In this document: one piece after another, positions 1 through 9,332 of the stretch
Layout: the number at the start of each line of letters is the position of its first letter
How positions within the stretch are numbered: the first letter of the stretch is position 1
Assembly: GCA_903909415.1 (NCBI GenBank)
Contig: CAIVVS010000036.1
Location: 1 to 26,527 of the forward strand
Direction: 5' to 3'
Origin: an uncultured Pseudomonadota bacterium
GTDB lineage: Bacteria; Pseudomonadota; Gammaproteobacteria; Burkholderiales; SG8-39
DNA: 26,527 nt
Translations under genes and position numbers: made by a program
Notes under the pieces: generated by a model
The model's database searches: none
Seen by the model: only the letters and a program-made list of their open reading frames with translations
Told to the model about the DNA's origin: nothing

Positions 1-736
1 CTTCGCCCGCTGGGGACTGGACCTGATCAAGCTGTCGGCGCGCATGGGCCACGAGTCCGGCCTGCCGGTGTACGTGCACTTCGGCCAGTTGTGGGGCCGG
101 CCCGAAGGCGGCGGCATGCCGGTCGATCCCGACACCATCCTCTCGGAGGTGGTTCCGCTGCTCAAGGCCGGTGACATCCTCGCCCACCCGTTCACCAAGC
201 ATCCCGGCGGCTTCGTCGACGCCAAGGGTGGCTTGCACCCGGTAGTGCGCGAGGCGCTGGCGCGCGGCCTCAAGGTCGACGTCGGGCATGGCTCGCACTT
301 CAGCTTCGACATGGCCAGGCGCGTGCTCGATGCCGGCATCGTGCCCGACACGCTGGGCGCGGACATGCATGGCTACAACACGCGCCTGCCGGGCGAGCCG
401 CTCGAGAGCCACATGTTCACCGGCAAGGTCGGCTTTTCCATGGCCTCTGCCATGTCGGCGATGCTGGCGCTGGGCATCCCGCTCAAGCATGTCGTGGCCA
501 TGGCCACCTGCAATGCCGCGGCCATGGCCCGGATGCAGGACACCGTCGGGACGCTGGCCCCCGGCCGCGAGGCCGACGTCACCGTGCTGCACGACCACAG
601 CGGCCGCTGGGTGATGCGCGACAACGAGGACCACGAGGTGGTCGCCACCCGCATGCTCGAGCCGGCGTTCTGCCTCAAGGGCGGGCGCCGCTTCGACGCG
701 GATGCGCCCATCCTGCCGGTCGCCCAGGCCGCATGA
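1..736 (+). CDS. Amidohydrolase/deacetylase-family metallohydrolase (5' end missing)
   Basis: The reading frame is open from base 2, so the gene starts before the window; only its last roughly 244 codons are here. It resembles the EF_0837/AHA_3915 group of the amidohydrolase superfamily, metal-dependent TIM-barrel enzymes that hydrolyse amide-type bonds. Visible family landmarks are the strand VYVHFG, the histidine in ILAHPF, the histidine in DVGHGSHFSFD and the aspartate in LGADMHGYN, all typical metal or catalytic positions. The C-terminal stretch GTLAPGREADVTVL is the usual amidohydrolase beta-sandwich return. The stop lies 31 bases before the xanthine-dehydrogenase-like large subunit, so the two are probably co-transcribed. 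That context suggests hydrolysis of an amide or cyclic imide before or after oxidation by the molybdenum enzymes. This is inference; the substrate cannot be read from the sequence. Confidence 0.82.
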   Translation, partial: FARWGLDLIKLSARMGHESGLPVYVHFGQLWGRPEGGGMPVDPDTILSEVVPLLKAGDILAHPFTKHPGGFVDAKGGLHPVVREALARGLKVDVGHGSHFSFDMARRVLDAGIVPDTLGADMHGYNTRLPGEPLESHMFTGKVGFSMASAMSAMLALGIPLKHVVAMATCNAAAMARMQDTVGTLAPGREADVTVLHDHSGRWVMRDNEDHEVVATRMLEPAFCLKGGRRFDADAPILPVAQAA

Positions 737-767
737 TGCGAACGCAGAGGGATCGGACGTACTGAGC

Positions 768-3161
768 ATGGCGCTGCACTATTCGGAACGTTCGCCGCAG
801 GCGCCGTCGGGCAGGGCGGGTGGCGTGGGTGCCAGCCTGCCGCGCAAGGAGGACGCGCGCCTGCTGGCAGGGGAAGGCCAGTTCGTCGGTGACATTCGCC
901 TGGACGGCATGCTGGAGGTGGCCTTCGTGCGCTCGCCGATGGCACACGGACGCATCCTCGCCGTGCGCAAGCCCGCGGGCCACGAGGACGCGGTGTTCTG
1001 CGCGGCGGACCTGGCGGGCGTGCAGCCCATCGTCGCCAACTCGGGTCTGAAGGGATTCAAGCCGTCGGCCCAGCCGGTGCTGGCCAGCGGGAAGGTCCGG
1101 CATGTGGGCGAACTGGTCGCGATGTGCGTCGCGCCCACGCGTGCCCTGGCCGAGGACATCGCTTCGCTGGTGGAACTGGAACTCGAGGAACTGCCCGCCG
1201 TAGCCGACATGCTGCGCGCGCGCGATCCGTCCGCAGCCCTGGTGCACGACCACTGGGCCGACAACGTGTTCCTGGAGACCGTGGTCGAGGACGACCTGTC
1301 CGGCGTGAGGTCACGCGCCGCCATCGTGGAGCGCCGCCGGCTGCGCACCGCGCGCCAGAGCATGTCGCCCATCGAGGGGCGCGGGGTGATCGCGCAGCAT
1401 GACAGGAGGCTGGACCAGCTCACCGTCTGGTCAGCCGCGCAGATGCCGCACATCAACCGCGCTGGACTGGCCGAGTGCCTGGGCATGGACCAGGGACGCA
1501 TACGCGTGATCTCGCCCGACGTGGGCGGGGGATTCGGCTACAAGGGCATCCTGCTGCCCGAGGAAGTCTGCCTCGGCTGGCTCGCGATGCGGCTGGGCCA
1601 GCCGGTGCGCTGGCTGGAAGACCGCTACGAGCAGCTCAGCGCCAACGCGAACTGCCGGGAGCATGGTTACGACATCACCGCCTATGCCGACGCCGAAGGG
1701 CGGCTGCTCGGCATCGAGTGCGAGGCGGTGGTGGACTCCGGCGCCTACTCGTCCTACCCGTTCTCCGCCTGCCTGGAGGCCGCGCAGGTGAGTTCCATCC
1801 TCCCCGGTCCCTACACCATGGAGCGCTACCGCTGCCGCACCTGGTCGGTGGCGAGCAACAAGCCGCCCATCCTGCCGTATCGCGGCGTGGCGCGTACCGG
1901 GGTCTGCTTCGCCATCGAGCTGATGATGGACGCGGTGGCCCGCGCCGCCGGCCGCGAGCCCTGGGAGGTGCGCATCGCGAACCTGGTGCCGCCCGAGGCG
2001 ATGCCCTACACCAACATCACCAACAAGTACTACGACTCGGGTGACTACCCGGAAGCGGTGCGGCGCGCCGTCTCGGCGCTGGACCTGCCGGCATGGCGGG
2101 CGCGCCAGAAGCGGGGCGAGCCGGATGGCCGGCGCATCGGCGTCGGCGTGTCGGTCTACTGCGAGCAGGGCGCGCACGGCACCTCGGTCTATCACGGGTG
2201 GGGCATTCCCATGGTGCCGGGCTACGAGCAGTGCTCGGCGCGGCTCTCGCCCGACGGCGTCCTGGAACTGCGCATAGGCGCGCATTCCCATGGCCAGAGC
2301 CTGGAGACGACGCTCGCCCAGGTGGCCAGCGAGGTGCTTGGCATCGCGCCGGACAAGGTGCGCCTGGTGCATGGTGACACCGCGCTCACGCCCTATTCCA
2401 CCGGCACCTGGGGATCGCGCTGCATGGTGATGTCGGGCGGCGCGGTGGCCAGTGCCTGCGAGGAGATCGCCGCGCGCGTGCGCCACATCGCCTCGCGCCT
2501 GCTGGAAGTCGGCGAGGCCGACCTGGTGCTGGAGGACGGCGCCGTGCGCATCGGCGGAACCGATCGCGGCATGACCCTCGCCGAGGTCGCGCACGTCTGG
2601 TACCGCCAGCCGCAGCGCCTGCCGCCGGACGTCGACCCCGGCGGCCTCGAGGCCACCACCGGCTATCGCAGCGTCAGGGACACCGGCACCTTCAGTTACG
2701 CCTGCCATGCGGTTGCACTGGCGGTCGACACCGAAACCGGCGAGGTCGAACTGCTGGACTACGTCATCGTCGAGGACGGCGGCACCCTGGTGAATCCCAT
2801 GGTGGTGGACGGCCAGATCATCGGCGGGACCGCCCAGGGCATCGGCACGGCGCTGTACGAGGAGATGCCCTACGACGAGCGCGGCCAGCCGCTGGCGACC
2901 ACGCTCGCCGACTACCTGCTGCCCGGCGCGACCGAGATGCCGCGGCTGCGCATCGAGCACATGGAAACGCCTTCCCCGCTGAGCTTCTTCGGCCAGAAGG
3001 GCATAGGCGAGGGCGGGGCGATCGCGCCGCCTGCCGCGATTGCCAACGCGGTGAACGACGCGCTCGCACCGCTGGGCGCGGAACTGCTGGTGTCGCCGAT
3101 CACGCCGCAGCGCGTGGTCGAGGCCATCGAAGCCGCATCTGCGGCGAAGGGGCGCGCATGA
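768..3161 (+). CDS. Xanthine dehydrogenase-family molybdopterin-binding (large) subunit
   Basis: Large catalytic subunit (797 residues) of a molybdenum hydroxylase, the enzyme class that inserts water oxygen into N-heterocycles, aldehydes or similar substrates. An N-terminal hammerhead domain (LPRKEDARLLAGEGQFVGDI onward) is followed by the molybdopterin domains, with GGGFGYK near residue 252 and PYRGVARTG. GQKGIGEGG near the C-terminus gives the expected catalytic glutamate at about residue 748. The carbon-monoxide-dehydrogenase signature AYxCSFR is absent, so this is not CoxL. The ATG at 768 is preferred over an upstream in-frame ATG at 702, which would lie inside the previous gene; a weak GAGGGA stands upstream of 768. 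The stop overlaps the next start (ATGA). Bacterial relatives usually carry molybdopterin cytosine dinucleotide. Substrate unknown. Confidence 0.9.
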   Translation: MALHYSERSPQAPSGRAGGVGASLPRKEDARLLAGEGQFVGDIRLDGMLEVAFVRSPMAHGRILAVRKPAGHEDAVFCAADLAGVQPIVANSGLKGFKPSAQPVLASGKVRHVGELVAMCVAPTRALAEDIASLVELELEELPAVADMLRARDPSAALVHDHWADNVFLETVVEDDLSGVRSRAAIVERRRLRTARQSMSPIEGRGVIAQHDRRLDQLTVWSAAQMPHINRAGLAECLGMDQGRIRVISPDVGGGFGYKGILLPEEVCLGWLAMRLGQPVRWLEDRYEQLSANANCREHGYDITAYADAEGRLLGIECEAVVDSGAYSSYPFSACLEAAQVSSILPGPYTMERYRCRTWSVASNKPPILPYRGVARTGVCFAIELMMDAVARAAGREPWEVRIANLVPPEAMPYTNITNKYYDSGDYPEAVRRAVSALDLPAWRARQKRGEPDGRRIGVGVSVYCEQGAHGTSVYHGWGIPMVPGYEQCSARLSPDGVLELRIGAHSHGQSLETTLAQVASEVLGIAPDKVRLVHGDTALTPYSTGTWGSRCMVMSGGAVASACEEIAARVRHIASRLLEVGEADLVLEDGAVRIGGTDRGMTLAEVAHVWYRQPQRLPPDVDPGGLEATTGYRSVRDTGTFSYACHAVALAVDTETGEVELLDYVIVEDGGTLVNPMVVDGQIIGGTAQGIGTALYEEMPYDERGQPLATTLADYLLPGATEMPRLRIEHMETPSPLSFFGQKGIGEGGAIAPPAAIANAVNDALAPLGAELLVSPITPQRVVEAIEAASAAKGRA

Positions 3162-3987
3162 AGCCCGCTGCATTCGACTGGGTGCAACCGGCCACGCTCG
3201 CGGGCGCGCTCGAGGCGCTTGCGCGCGATGCCGACGCCAAACCGGTGTCGGGTTCGCAATCCTTCGGCCCGATGCTCAACCTGCGGCTGGCCCAGCCCTC
3301 CGCCCTGGTGGCGCTGTCCGACCTGGCGGAACTGCGCGCCTGCCGCGAGCAGCCTGACGAGGTCTCCTACGGCGCCGCGATACGGCATGCCGAGATCGAG
3401 GACGGCCTGGTGCCGGATGCGACCGCCGGCTTGATGCGCGCGGTCGCGGCCAGCATCGCCTACCGGGCGGTGCGCAACCGCGGGACGCTGGGCGGCAGCC
3501 TCGCGCATTGCGACCCGGCTGCTGACTGGGTGAACCTAATGCCGCTGCTGGATGCGAAGCTCGTGGTGCGCGGCCCCGGCGGGGAGCGCACCGTACCGGC
3601 CGCGACATGGATGCAGGCCGCATTGGTCAACTCGCTGGAGCTGGGTGAGGTCCTGGTGTCGGTGCGCGTGCCGCGTTTCGGCGCGGGTGCGCGCTGGGGC
3701 TGGTGGAAGCTGTGCCGCAAGCCGGGCGAGTTCTCCACCGCGACGGCGGCGGTTTTGCAGGATCCGGCGCGCGGCATCGCGCGCGCGCTGGTGGGCGCCA
3801 CCGGCGACGTGCCGCATGTGGTCGCCGACGCCGGCCGGCTGGTGTCGGGATTCGACGAGGCGTTCGCCGCGTCCGAGGTGGAGGCGGCGGGCCTGGCGCG
3901 CGGCAGCTACGCGCATCGCGTCCACGTTGCGGCGCTGCGCCGGGCCTGCGCGCAGCTGGCCCAGCCACGCGATGGAGCGGCAAGGCC

Positions 3988-3991
<4 letters not shown>
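3158..3991 (+). CDS. Xanthine dehydrogenase-family FAD-binding subunit (medium)
   Basis: This 277-residue FAD subunit passes electrons from the 2Fe-2S clusters of the small subunit to an acceptor such as NAD+ or oxygen. The N-terminal FAD pyrophosphate loop is visible as VSGSQSFGPMLNLRLAQP (about residues 28-45), a variant of the usual AGGQSL-P-LN-RL motif. The second flavin motif, AVRNRGTLGGSLAHCDPAAD (about residues 104-123), is nearly canonical. The C-terminal CO-dehydrogenase flavoprotein domain follows. Its ATG overlaps the large-subunit stop by four bases, and its own stop overlaps the next start the same way, so the L-M-S genes are translationally coupled. Length and motifs are normal for the family. 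Confidence 0.9.
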
Positions 3992-4465
<474 letters not shown>

Positions 4466-4473
<8 letters not shown>

Positions 4474-6568
4474 AGCCGGCAGTCCCGCAATGGCGCAGCG
4501 CGTGGTGCGGGCCGCCTGCCCCCACGACTGTCCGGACACCTGCGCGATGCTGGTCACGGTCGAGGGTGAGGGCAGGCAGGCGCGCGCCATCCGGGTCGAG
4601 GGCGCAGCCGACCATCCGTTCACGCAGGGCACACTGTGCAACAAGGTGTCGCGCTACCTGGAGCGCACCTACGCGCCCACCCGCGTGCTGCACCCGATGC
4701 GCCGCATCGGCCCCAAAGGGCCGGGCCGCGGGCGCTTCGAGCGCATGTCGTGGGACGAGGCGCTGGACACGATTGCGGCGCGGTTCAGGGACATCATCGC
4801 GACCGACGGTCCCGAAGCCATCCTGCCCTACAGCTACGCCGGCACCATGGGCCTGGTGCAGTACGGCTCCATGGACCGGCGTTTCTTCCACCGGTTGGGC
4901 GCGTCGCAGCTGGAGCGCACCATCTGCGCGACGGCCGGCACCTGGGGACAGAAGGCGACCCTGGGCGCGTCCATCGGCTCGGACCCCGAGCACGTGGTCG
5001 ATGCGAAGCTGATCCTGATCTGGGGCTCGAATCCCATCGTGTCCAACCTGCATTTCTGGACGCGGGTGCAGGAAGCCAAGCGGCGCGGCGCGAAGGTGGT
5101 CGCCATCGATCCCTACCGTTCGCAGACTGCCGACAAGTGCCACGAGCACATCGCGCCCCTGCCGGGCACGGACGGGGCGCTGGCGCTGGGCATGATGCAC
5201 GTGATCATCCGCGACGGCCTCGTCGACCAGGACTACGTCGCACGGCACACCCTGGGCTACGAGGGGCTAGCCAGGCGCGTCCTCGAATGGCCGCCCGAGC
5301 GGGTCGCCGCGACCTGCGGCATCGCGGCGGACGTCGTGGTGCGCCTCGCGCGGGAGTACGCGACCAGCAGCCCCACGGCGATACGCCTGAACTACGGCAT
5401 GCAGCGGCACGCGGGCGGCGGCATGGCGGTGCGCACCATCACCTGCCTGCCCGCCCTGACCGGCGCGTGGCGCCATCCCGCGGGCGGCCTGCTGATGTCC
5501 ACCGGTGGCGCGGCCCCCGTGGACCTGCGCGCGCTGGAGATGCCGGAACTGATGCCCGATCCCGCACCGCGCATGGTCAACATGTCGGCCATCGGCGACG
5601 CGCTGCTGGACCTTCGCGACCCGCCGGTACGCGCGGTCTGCGTGTACAACTCGAACCCGGTCGCCGTGGCCCCCGACTCGCGCAGGGTGGTTGCGGGGTT
5701 CTCGCGGCCGGACCTGTTCACCGTGGTGATGGACGTGTTCGCCACCGACACCGCCGACTACGCGGACATCCTGCTGCCCGCGACCACGCAACTCGAGCAC
5801 TTCGACGTGCACAAGGCCTACGGACACTACTACGTGCTGGCCAACCTCCCGGCGATTCCCCCGCAGGGCGAGTCCCTGCCGAATTCGGAGGTGTTCCGGC
5901 GCCTGTCCGCGCGCATGGGGTTCGATGACCCATGGTTCCGGGACACGGACGAGGACCTGTGCCGCCAGGCGCTGAAATGGAACCACCCCATGCTCGCCGG
6001 CACCACCTGGGAAAGCCTCAAGGCCGAGGGGTGGCGCCGCCTGTCCGTGCCGCCGGATTGGGCGCCCTATGCCGAAGGCGGATTCCGCACGCCCTCGGGA
6101 AAGTGCGAGTTCGAGAGCGCGTGGCTGGCCGGCATGGGCTTCGATCCTCTGCCCACCTACATCCCGCCACGGGAGAACCGGGACTCCAACCCCGACCTGG
6201 CGCGGCGTTATCCGCTTGCGATGATCTCGCCGCCGGCGCGCAACGGGCTGAATTCGAGCTTTGCCAACCTGCCGGCCTTCCTGGATTCGGAGCAGCGTCC
6301 CACGGTGGACCTGCATCCCGAAGACGCAGCCGACCGCGGCATCGCGCACGGCGACGCGGTGCGCGTGTTCAACGACCGGGGCGGATTCAACGCCAGCGCC
6401 CGGGTGACCGACGCGGCGCGTCCTGGCGTCGCGGTGGCGGTGTCGCTCTGGTGGAAGAAGCTGTCCGGCGACGGCGCCAACGCGAACGACGTCACGTCGC
6501 AGGCGGTCGCCGATTTCGGCAACGCAGCGACCTTCTACGACTGCCTGGTCGAGGTACGCAAGGCCTGA
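4466..6568 (+). CDS. DMSO reductase-family molybdopterin oxidoreductase
   Basis: This 700-residue catalytic subunit belongs to the bis-molybdopterin guanine dinucleotide family (DMSO reductase superfamily). The N-terminal Fe4S4 domain has C18, C22, C26 (ACPHDCPDTCAM) and C58 (GTLCNKV), enough for one [4Fe-4S] cluster. The sequence TICATAGTWG aligns with the region that supplies a cysteine Mo ligand in nitrate reductases such as NarB, which makes C154 the likely ligand; this is my alignment by eye. The C-terminal molydop-binding domain starts near LAMISPPARNGLNSSFANLP. There is no Tat signal, so it is probably cytoplasmic. The ATG at 4466 overlaps the 2Fe-2S gene by eight bases; another ATG at 4490 is possible. 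It probably shares a transcript with the hydroxylase. Reaction unknown. Confidence 0.87.
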
Positions 6569-6586
6569 ACGGGCCCGGAGGCCGCC

Positions 6587-7684
6587 TCAGCCGCGGGCGG
6601 GGAGTTCCTCGACGGCGTCCCCGGCGTCGGGCTGGAACCGGACCACCTTGTTGCGCCCGGACTGCTTGGCGACGTACATGGCGCGGTCGGCGCGCGACAG
6701 CACGCCCTCCATGGTGCTGCTGTCGCCCGGGAAGGACGCCACGCCGATGCTGACCGTGACGCGCAGGCGGTGCCCCTCCACCTCCAGCGGCCTGGAGGCG
6801 ATCGATTCACGGATGCGCTCGGCGACGTCCAGCGCGCCGTCCGGCCCCGTCTCCGGCAGCATGACGACGAACTCGTCGCCGCCGTAGCGGGCGGCCGTAT
6901 CCGTGGTCCTCAGCTCCGCGACGATGCTGCGCGACAGGTAGCGCAGCAGCTGGTTGCCGGCCTCGTGGCCGTGCTTGTCGTTGACCGGCTTGAGGTTGTC
7001 CGAGTCGATCATGATCAGGCTGAGCGGGTGCTTGTAGCGCGCCGACTGCGCGAAGCTGCGGTCTGCCATGGTGGTGAAGCCGCGCAGGTTGAGCAGGCCG
7101 GTCAGTTCGTCGGTCTGCGACAGGAACTTGGCGCGGCTCAGGCCGTAGCGCATGTCGGCCGACAGCATGGTGGTCACGTAGGCGACCAGCACCAGCGGCG
7201 CGAGCTGTATGCACAGGCCCGCGATGAAGGGAGCGGAGAAGAACGTGTCCACCGACAGCGTCGCCTGGCTCAGCAGCAGGTAGCAGGCGGCGATCAGGCC
7301 GACCTCGGCCAGGGTGATGAGCTTGCCCAGCGTCAGCGCGCTGGTGATGACCACCAGGGTGTAGCCGTTGAGGATCGGGCTGGCAAGCTTGCCGGTGAAC
7401 CAGACCACCCAGGTGATGAACGCGGTCATGGCCCAGGTCTCGATGGCGATCTTCCAGCGCGACTCGCTCTTGTAGAAGTTCGCGTAATGGAAGGCAAGGA
7501 TGAAGGCGCCGTACAGGAACAGCGCGAGCTGCACCGCGGGCCGTTCCGACGGGATCGGGCCGTCGGTGGTGAGGTAGAGCAGCACCAGTATCAGCAGCAG
7601 CCACTCGATCTCGGCGACGGTGCGTGAGACGCCGCGCAGTTCTTCCTGCTCGAAGGTGGGCGTTGCGCCCAGGGTCAGTGCCAC
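6587..7684 (-). CDS. Membrane-bound GGDEF diguanylate cyclase
   Basis: The enzyme makes cyclic di-GMP from two GTP. The 365-residue protein has an N-terminal half of about six hydrophobic helices (roughly residues 27-40, 50-70, 84-98, 105-125, 127-145, 152-174) and a C-terminal GGDEF domain beginning near TDELTGLLNLRGF (191). The catalytic motif RYGGDEF is intact (GGDEF 268-272). The product-inhibition I-site RxxD is also present (R259-D262, five residues before GGDEF), so activity and feedback control are both expected. The membrane part resembles no sensor domain I can name and may sense a membrane or small-molecule cue. Translation starts at GTG, with GGGAG nine bases upstream. It converges on the molybdoenzyme operon with an 18-base gap. 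Confidence 0.9.
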   Translation of the reverse strand: MALTLGATPTFEQEELRGVSRTVAEIEWLLLILVLLYLTTDGPIPSERPAVQLALFLYGAFILAFHYANFYKSESRWKIAIETWAMTAFITWVVWFTGKLASPILNGYTLVVITSALTLGKLITLAEVGLIAACYLLLSQATLSVDTFFSAPFIAGLCIQLAPLVLVAYVTTMLSADMRYGLSRAKFLSQTDELTGLLNLRGFTTMADRSFAQSARYKHPLSLIMIDSDNLKPVNDKHGHEAGNQLLRYLSRSIVAELRTTDTAARYGGDEFVVMLPETGPDGALDVAERIRESIASRPLEVEGHRLRVTVSIGVASFPGDSSTMEGVLSRADRAMYVAKQSGRNKVVRFQPDAGDAVEELPARG

Positions 7685-7719
7685 GCGCGGGTGCTCCCGG
7701 TTCTCGTTCTTGTTCCCAT

Positions 7720-7736
7720 GCGGCGCCAGGCGCCGC
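7720..7736. repeat. Perfect inverted repeat in the leader of the diguanylate cyclase gene
   Basis: GCGGCGCC-A-GGCGCCGC is a perfect 8-bp stem around one base. It lies between the YdcF-like gene and the diguanylate cyclase, 36 bases before the GTG start of the latter on the minus strand. As RNA it would form a very stable hairpin. No U-tract follows, so it is a poor intrinsic terminator. It could instead be an operator or a structured leader. Confidence 0.5.
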
Positions 7737-7805
7737 GCAACCCGGCCATTCTCCGGGTCTGCCCGGCATTGTCCAGTCCACCGGCGGGGTACTTCGGTGC
7801 GACGG

Positions 7806-8459
7806 TCATGGCTGCAGGCGGTAGAAGCGCCCGCCCAGCAGGTACCAGGCGGTCTTGGCGAACTCGAGCACGATGTTGCGCGCCGCGGCCTGGTCCCGCC
7901 ACCAGGCGTCGGGCAGGGTCTCGAAGCGGTTGGCGACGACCGCCAGCCTGGCGTGCGGCAAGGCGTCGGACAGGATCATGCGGGTGCGGCGCACATGGTA
8001 GGGCGAGGTCACCACCAGGAGGCGCACGCCGGGGGACGGAAAGGCCTCGGCCAGCGCCGCGGCCTCGTGCGCGGTGCTGACCACGTCGCGCCCCACGAAG
8101 CCGATGGCCTGCGCCGGCACGCCCTTGGCGGCGAGGACGGCGCGGACGATGTCCTCGTGCAGCGGGAAACGCAGGCCGTCTGCCTCCAGCATCTGCACCG
8201 TGGGATCGCGGACCTCGCGCGTGCCGACGATGCGCGGCGCCAGTCCGGCCCGGTACTGTTCGGCGCCCTCATAGAGGCGCCGGTAGTCGCCGGAGAGCAC
8301 GACGATGGCATCCGCGGGGCCGGGCACGTCCACGGCCGCCAGCCAGCGCGGCGCTGCCAGCAGCACCAGGGCCAGGGAGGCGCCCGACAGCACGGCGAAT
8401 CCCAGGATCAGGGCCGCGCAGCGCTTGAAGCATTGCATAATCGGGATTCCCATGGACAT
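7806..8459 (-). CDS. YdcF/SanA-like DUF218 membrane protein
   Basis: The 217-residue protein has one N-terminal membrane helix (about residues 13-36, ALILGFAVLSGASLALVLLA) and a DUF218 domain starting at ADAIVVLSGDYRRLYEG. Family landmarks are the early VVLSG strand, STAHEAAALAEAF in the middle and VTSPYHVRRTRMIL, all typical of the SanA/ElyC/YdcF group. Those proteins are linked to envelope integrity and lipid-carrier metabolism, but the biochemical role of this branch is not settled. Start choice is uncertain: ATG codons at 8459, 8453 and 8438 are all in frame, and 8438 has GGGA nine bases upstream. Same strand as the diguanylate cyclase, 121 bases upstream of it; divergent from the spermidine-synthase-like gene. 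Confidence 0.82.
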   Translation of the reverse strand: MSMGIPIMQCFKRCAALILGFAVLSGASLALVLLAAPRWLAAVDVPGPADAIVVLSGDYRRLYEGAEQYRAGLAPRIVGTREVRDPTVQMLEADGLRFPLHEDIVRAVLAAKGVPAQAIGFVGRDVVSTAHEAAALAEAFPSPGVRLLVVTSPYHVRRTRMILSDALPHARLAVVANRFETLPDAWWRDQAAARNIVLEFAKTAWYLLGGRFYRLQP

Positions 8460-8484
8460 TCAATCGATGCAGGCAGGCATTCTA
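8436..8484. promoter_or_regulatory. Putative overlapping divergent -10 boxes
   Basis: CATAAT at 8436-8441 on the plus strand would place a transcript start near 8448 for the spermidine-synthase-like gene. TAGAAT on the minus strand (8484-8479) would place one near 8472 for the YdcF-like gene. No convincing -35 box accompanies either. The call rests on the hexamers and their position in the only gap between divergent genes, so it is tentative. Confidence 0.3.
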
Positions 8485-8501
8485 CGCGGCGGCGCCCGGC
8501 G

Positions 8502-9281
8502 GTGAAGCGCCTGCGCAAGTGGCTGTTCGGCGGCGGCGAGATGCTGATCACGGAGGAGCGCGGTGTGCGCTTCCTGCACATCGGCGGCGGGGCCATCCAG
8601 AGCGCGATGCGCCTGTCCGCCCCGGATTCGCTGGAACTGCACTACACCCGCGCCCTGATGGCCTTCCTGCTGTTCCGGCCCGATCCGGGCCACGTGGTGG
8701 TGGTGGGGCTGGGCGGCGGTTCGATCCCGAAGTTCCTGTACCGGAACCTGCCTGACGCGCGCATCACCGCGGTGGAGATCGACGAGCGGGTGGTGAGGGC
8801 ATCGCGCGAGTTCTTCAACCTCCCCGGCGACGACGCGCGGCTTTGCGTCCTGCTGGACGACGGCGCGAACTGGGTACGCTCGCACCGCGGCGGCTGTGAC
8901 GTGCTGGTGATGGACGCCTTCGACGACGGCGACCAGGTCGGTGCGCTGGTCACGGACGATTTCTACCGGTCGGCCCACGATTGCCTGCAGCCCGGCGGCG
9001 TGCTGGTCGCCAACTTCATGGCCGAGGACCCGATGCTGGACCTGCACCGCGAGCGCCTGGCTTCGGCCTTCGGCGGGAAGGTCCTGAAGCTGCGCGCGCT
9101 GGACGGCGTCAACGCGATCCTGATGGCCCTGCGCGACGGGCCGTCCCGGGTCGGGATCGCCGCGCTGCGCGAGCGGGCGCGCGACCTGTCCGAGGCCTTC
9201 GACCTCCCCTTCGACAGGCTGGTGACGACCATGCTCGACGGCAACCCGCATACCGCGCAGTACCTCAAGTTTTCAGCCTGA
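8502..9281 (+). CDS. Spermidine synthase-like (polyamine aminopropyltransferase fold) protein
   Basis: The 259-residue protein has the Rossmann fold of spermine/spermidine synthases. The nucleotide-binding motif VVVVGLGGGSIPKFL (about residues 66-80) is followed by the acidic strand end TAVEIDERVV and by DVLVMDAFDDG at the position of the catalytic aspartate loop. LTDDFY-type and PGGVLVANF-type segments (VTDDFYRSA, LQPGGVLVANFM) complete the pattern. The canonical DSSDP active-site motif reads DAFDDG, so true aminopropyl transfer is not assured and the substrate could differ. The start is taken as GTG 8502; an ATG at 8541 is the alternative. The long open frame upstream of 8502 runs antisense through the YdcF-like gene and is not real. 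Confidence 0.75.
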   Translation: MKRLRKWLFGGGEMLITEERGVRFLHIGGGAIQSAMRLSAPDSLELHYTRALMAFLLFRPDPGHVVVVGLGGGSIPKFLYRNLPDARITAVEIDERVVRASREFFNLPGDDARLCVLLDDGANWVRSHRGGCDVLVMDAFDDGDQVGALVTDDFYRSAHDCLQPGGVLVANFMAEDPMLDLHRERLASAFGGKVLKLRALDGVNAILMALRDGPSRVGIAALRERARDLSEAFDLPFDRLVTTMLDGNPHTAQYLKFSA

Positions 9282-9332
9282 CCCGAACGCATCCGGGCAA
9301 CACGACCCCCGTCCACCCTTCGAGGAACGAGC

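Noticed and set aside
1431..3173. 580-codon minus-strand frame opposite the molybdenum large subunit
   Set aside because: His/Arg/Gly-rich translation with no recognisable domain; the plus strand carries a motif-complete molybdopterin subunit.
6562..6583. Possible bidirectional terminator GGCCT...AGGCC between the convergent molybdoenzyme and cyclase genes
   Set aside because: A five-base stem with a 12-base loop and no U-tract is too weak to call.
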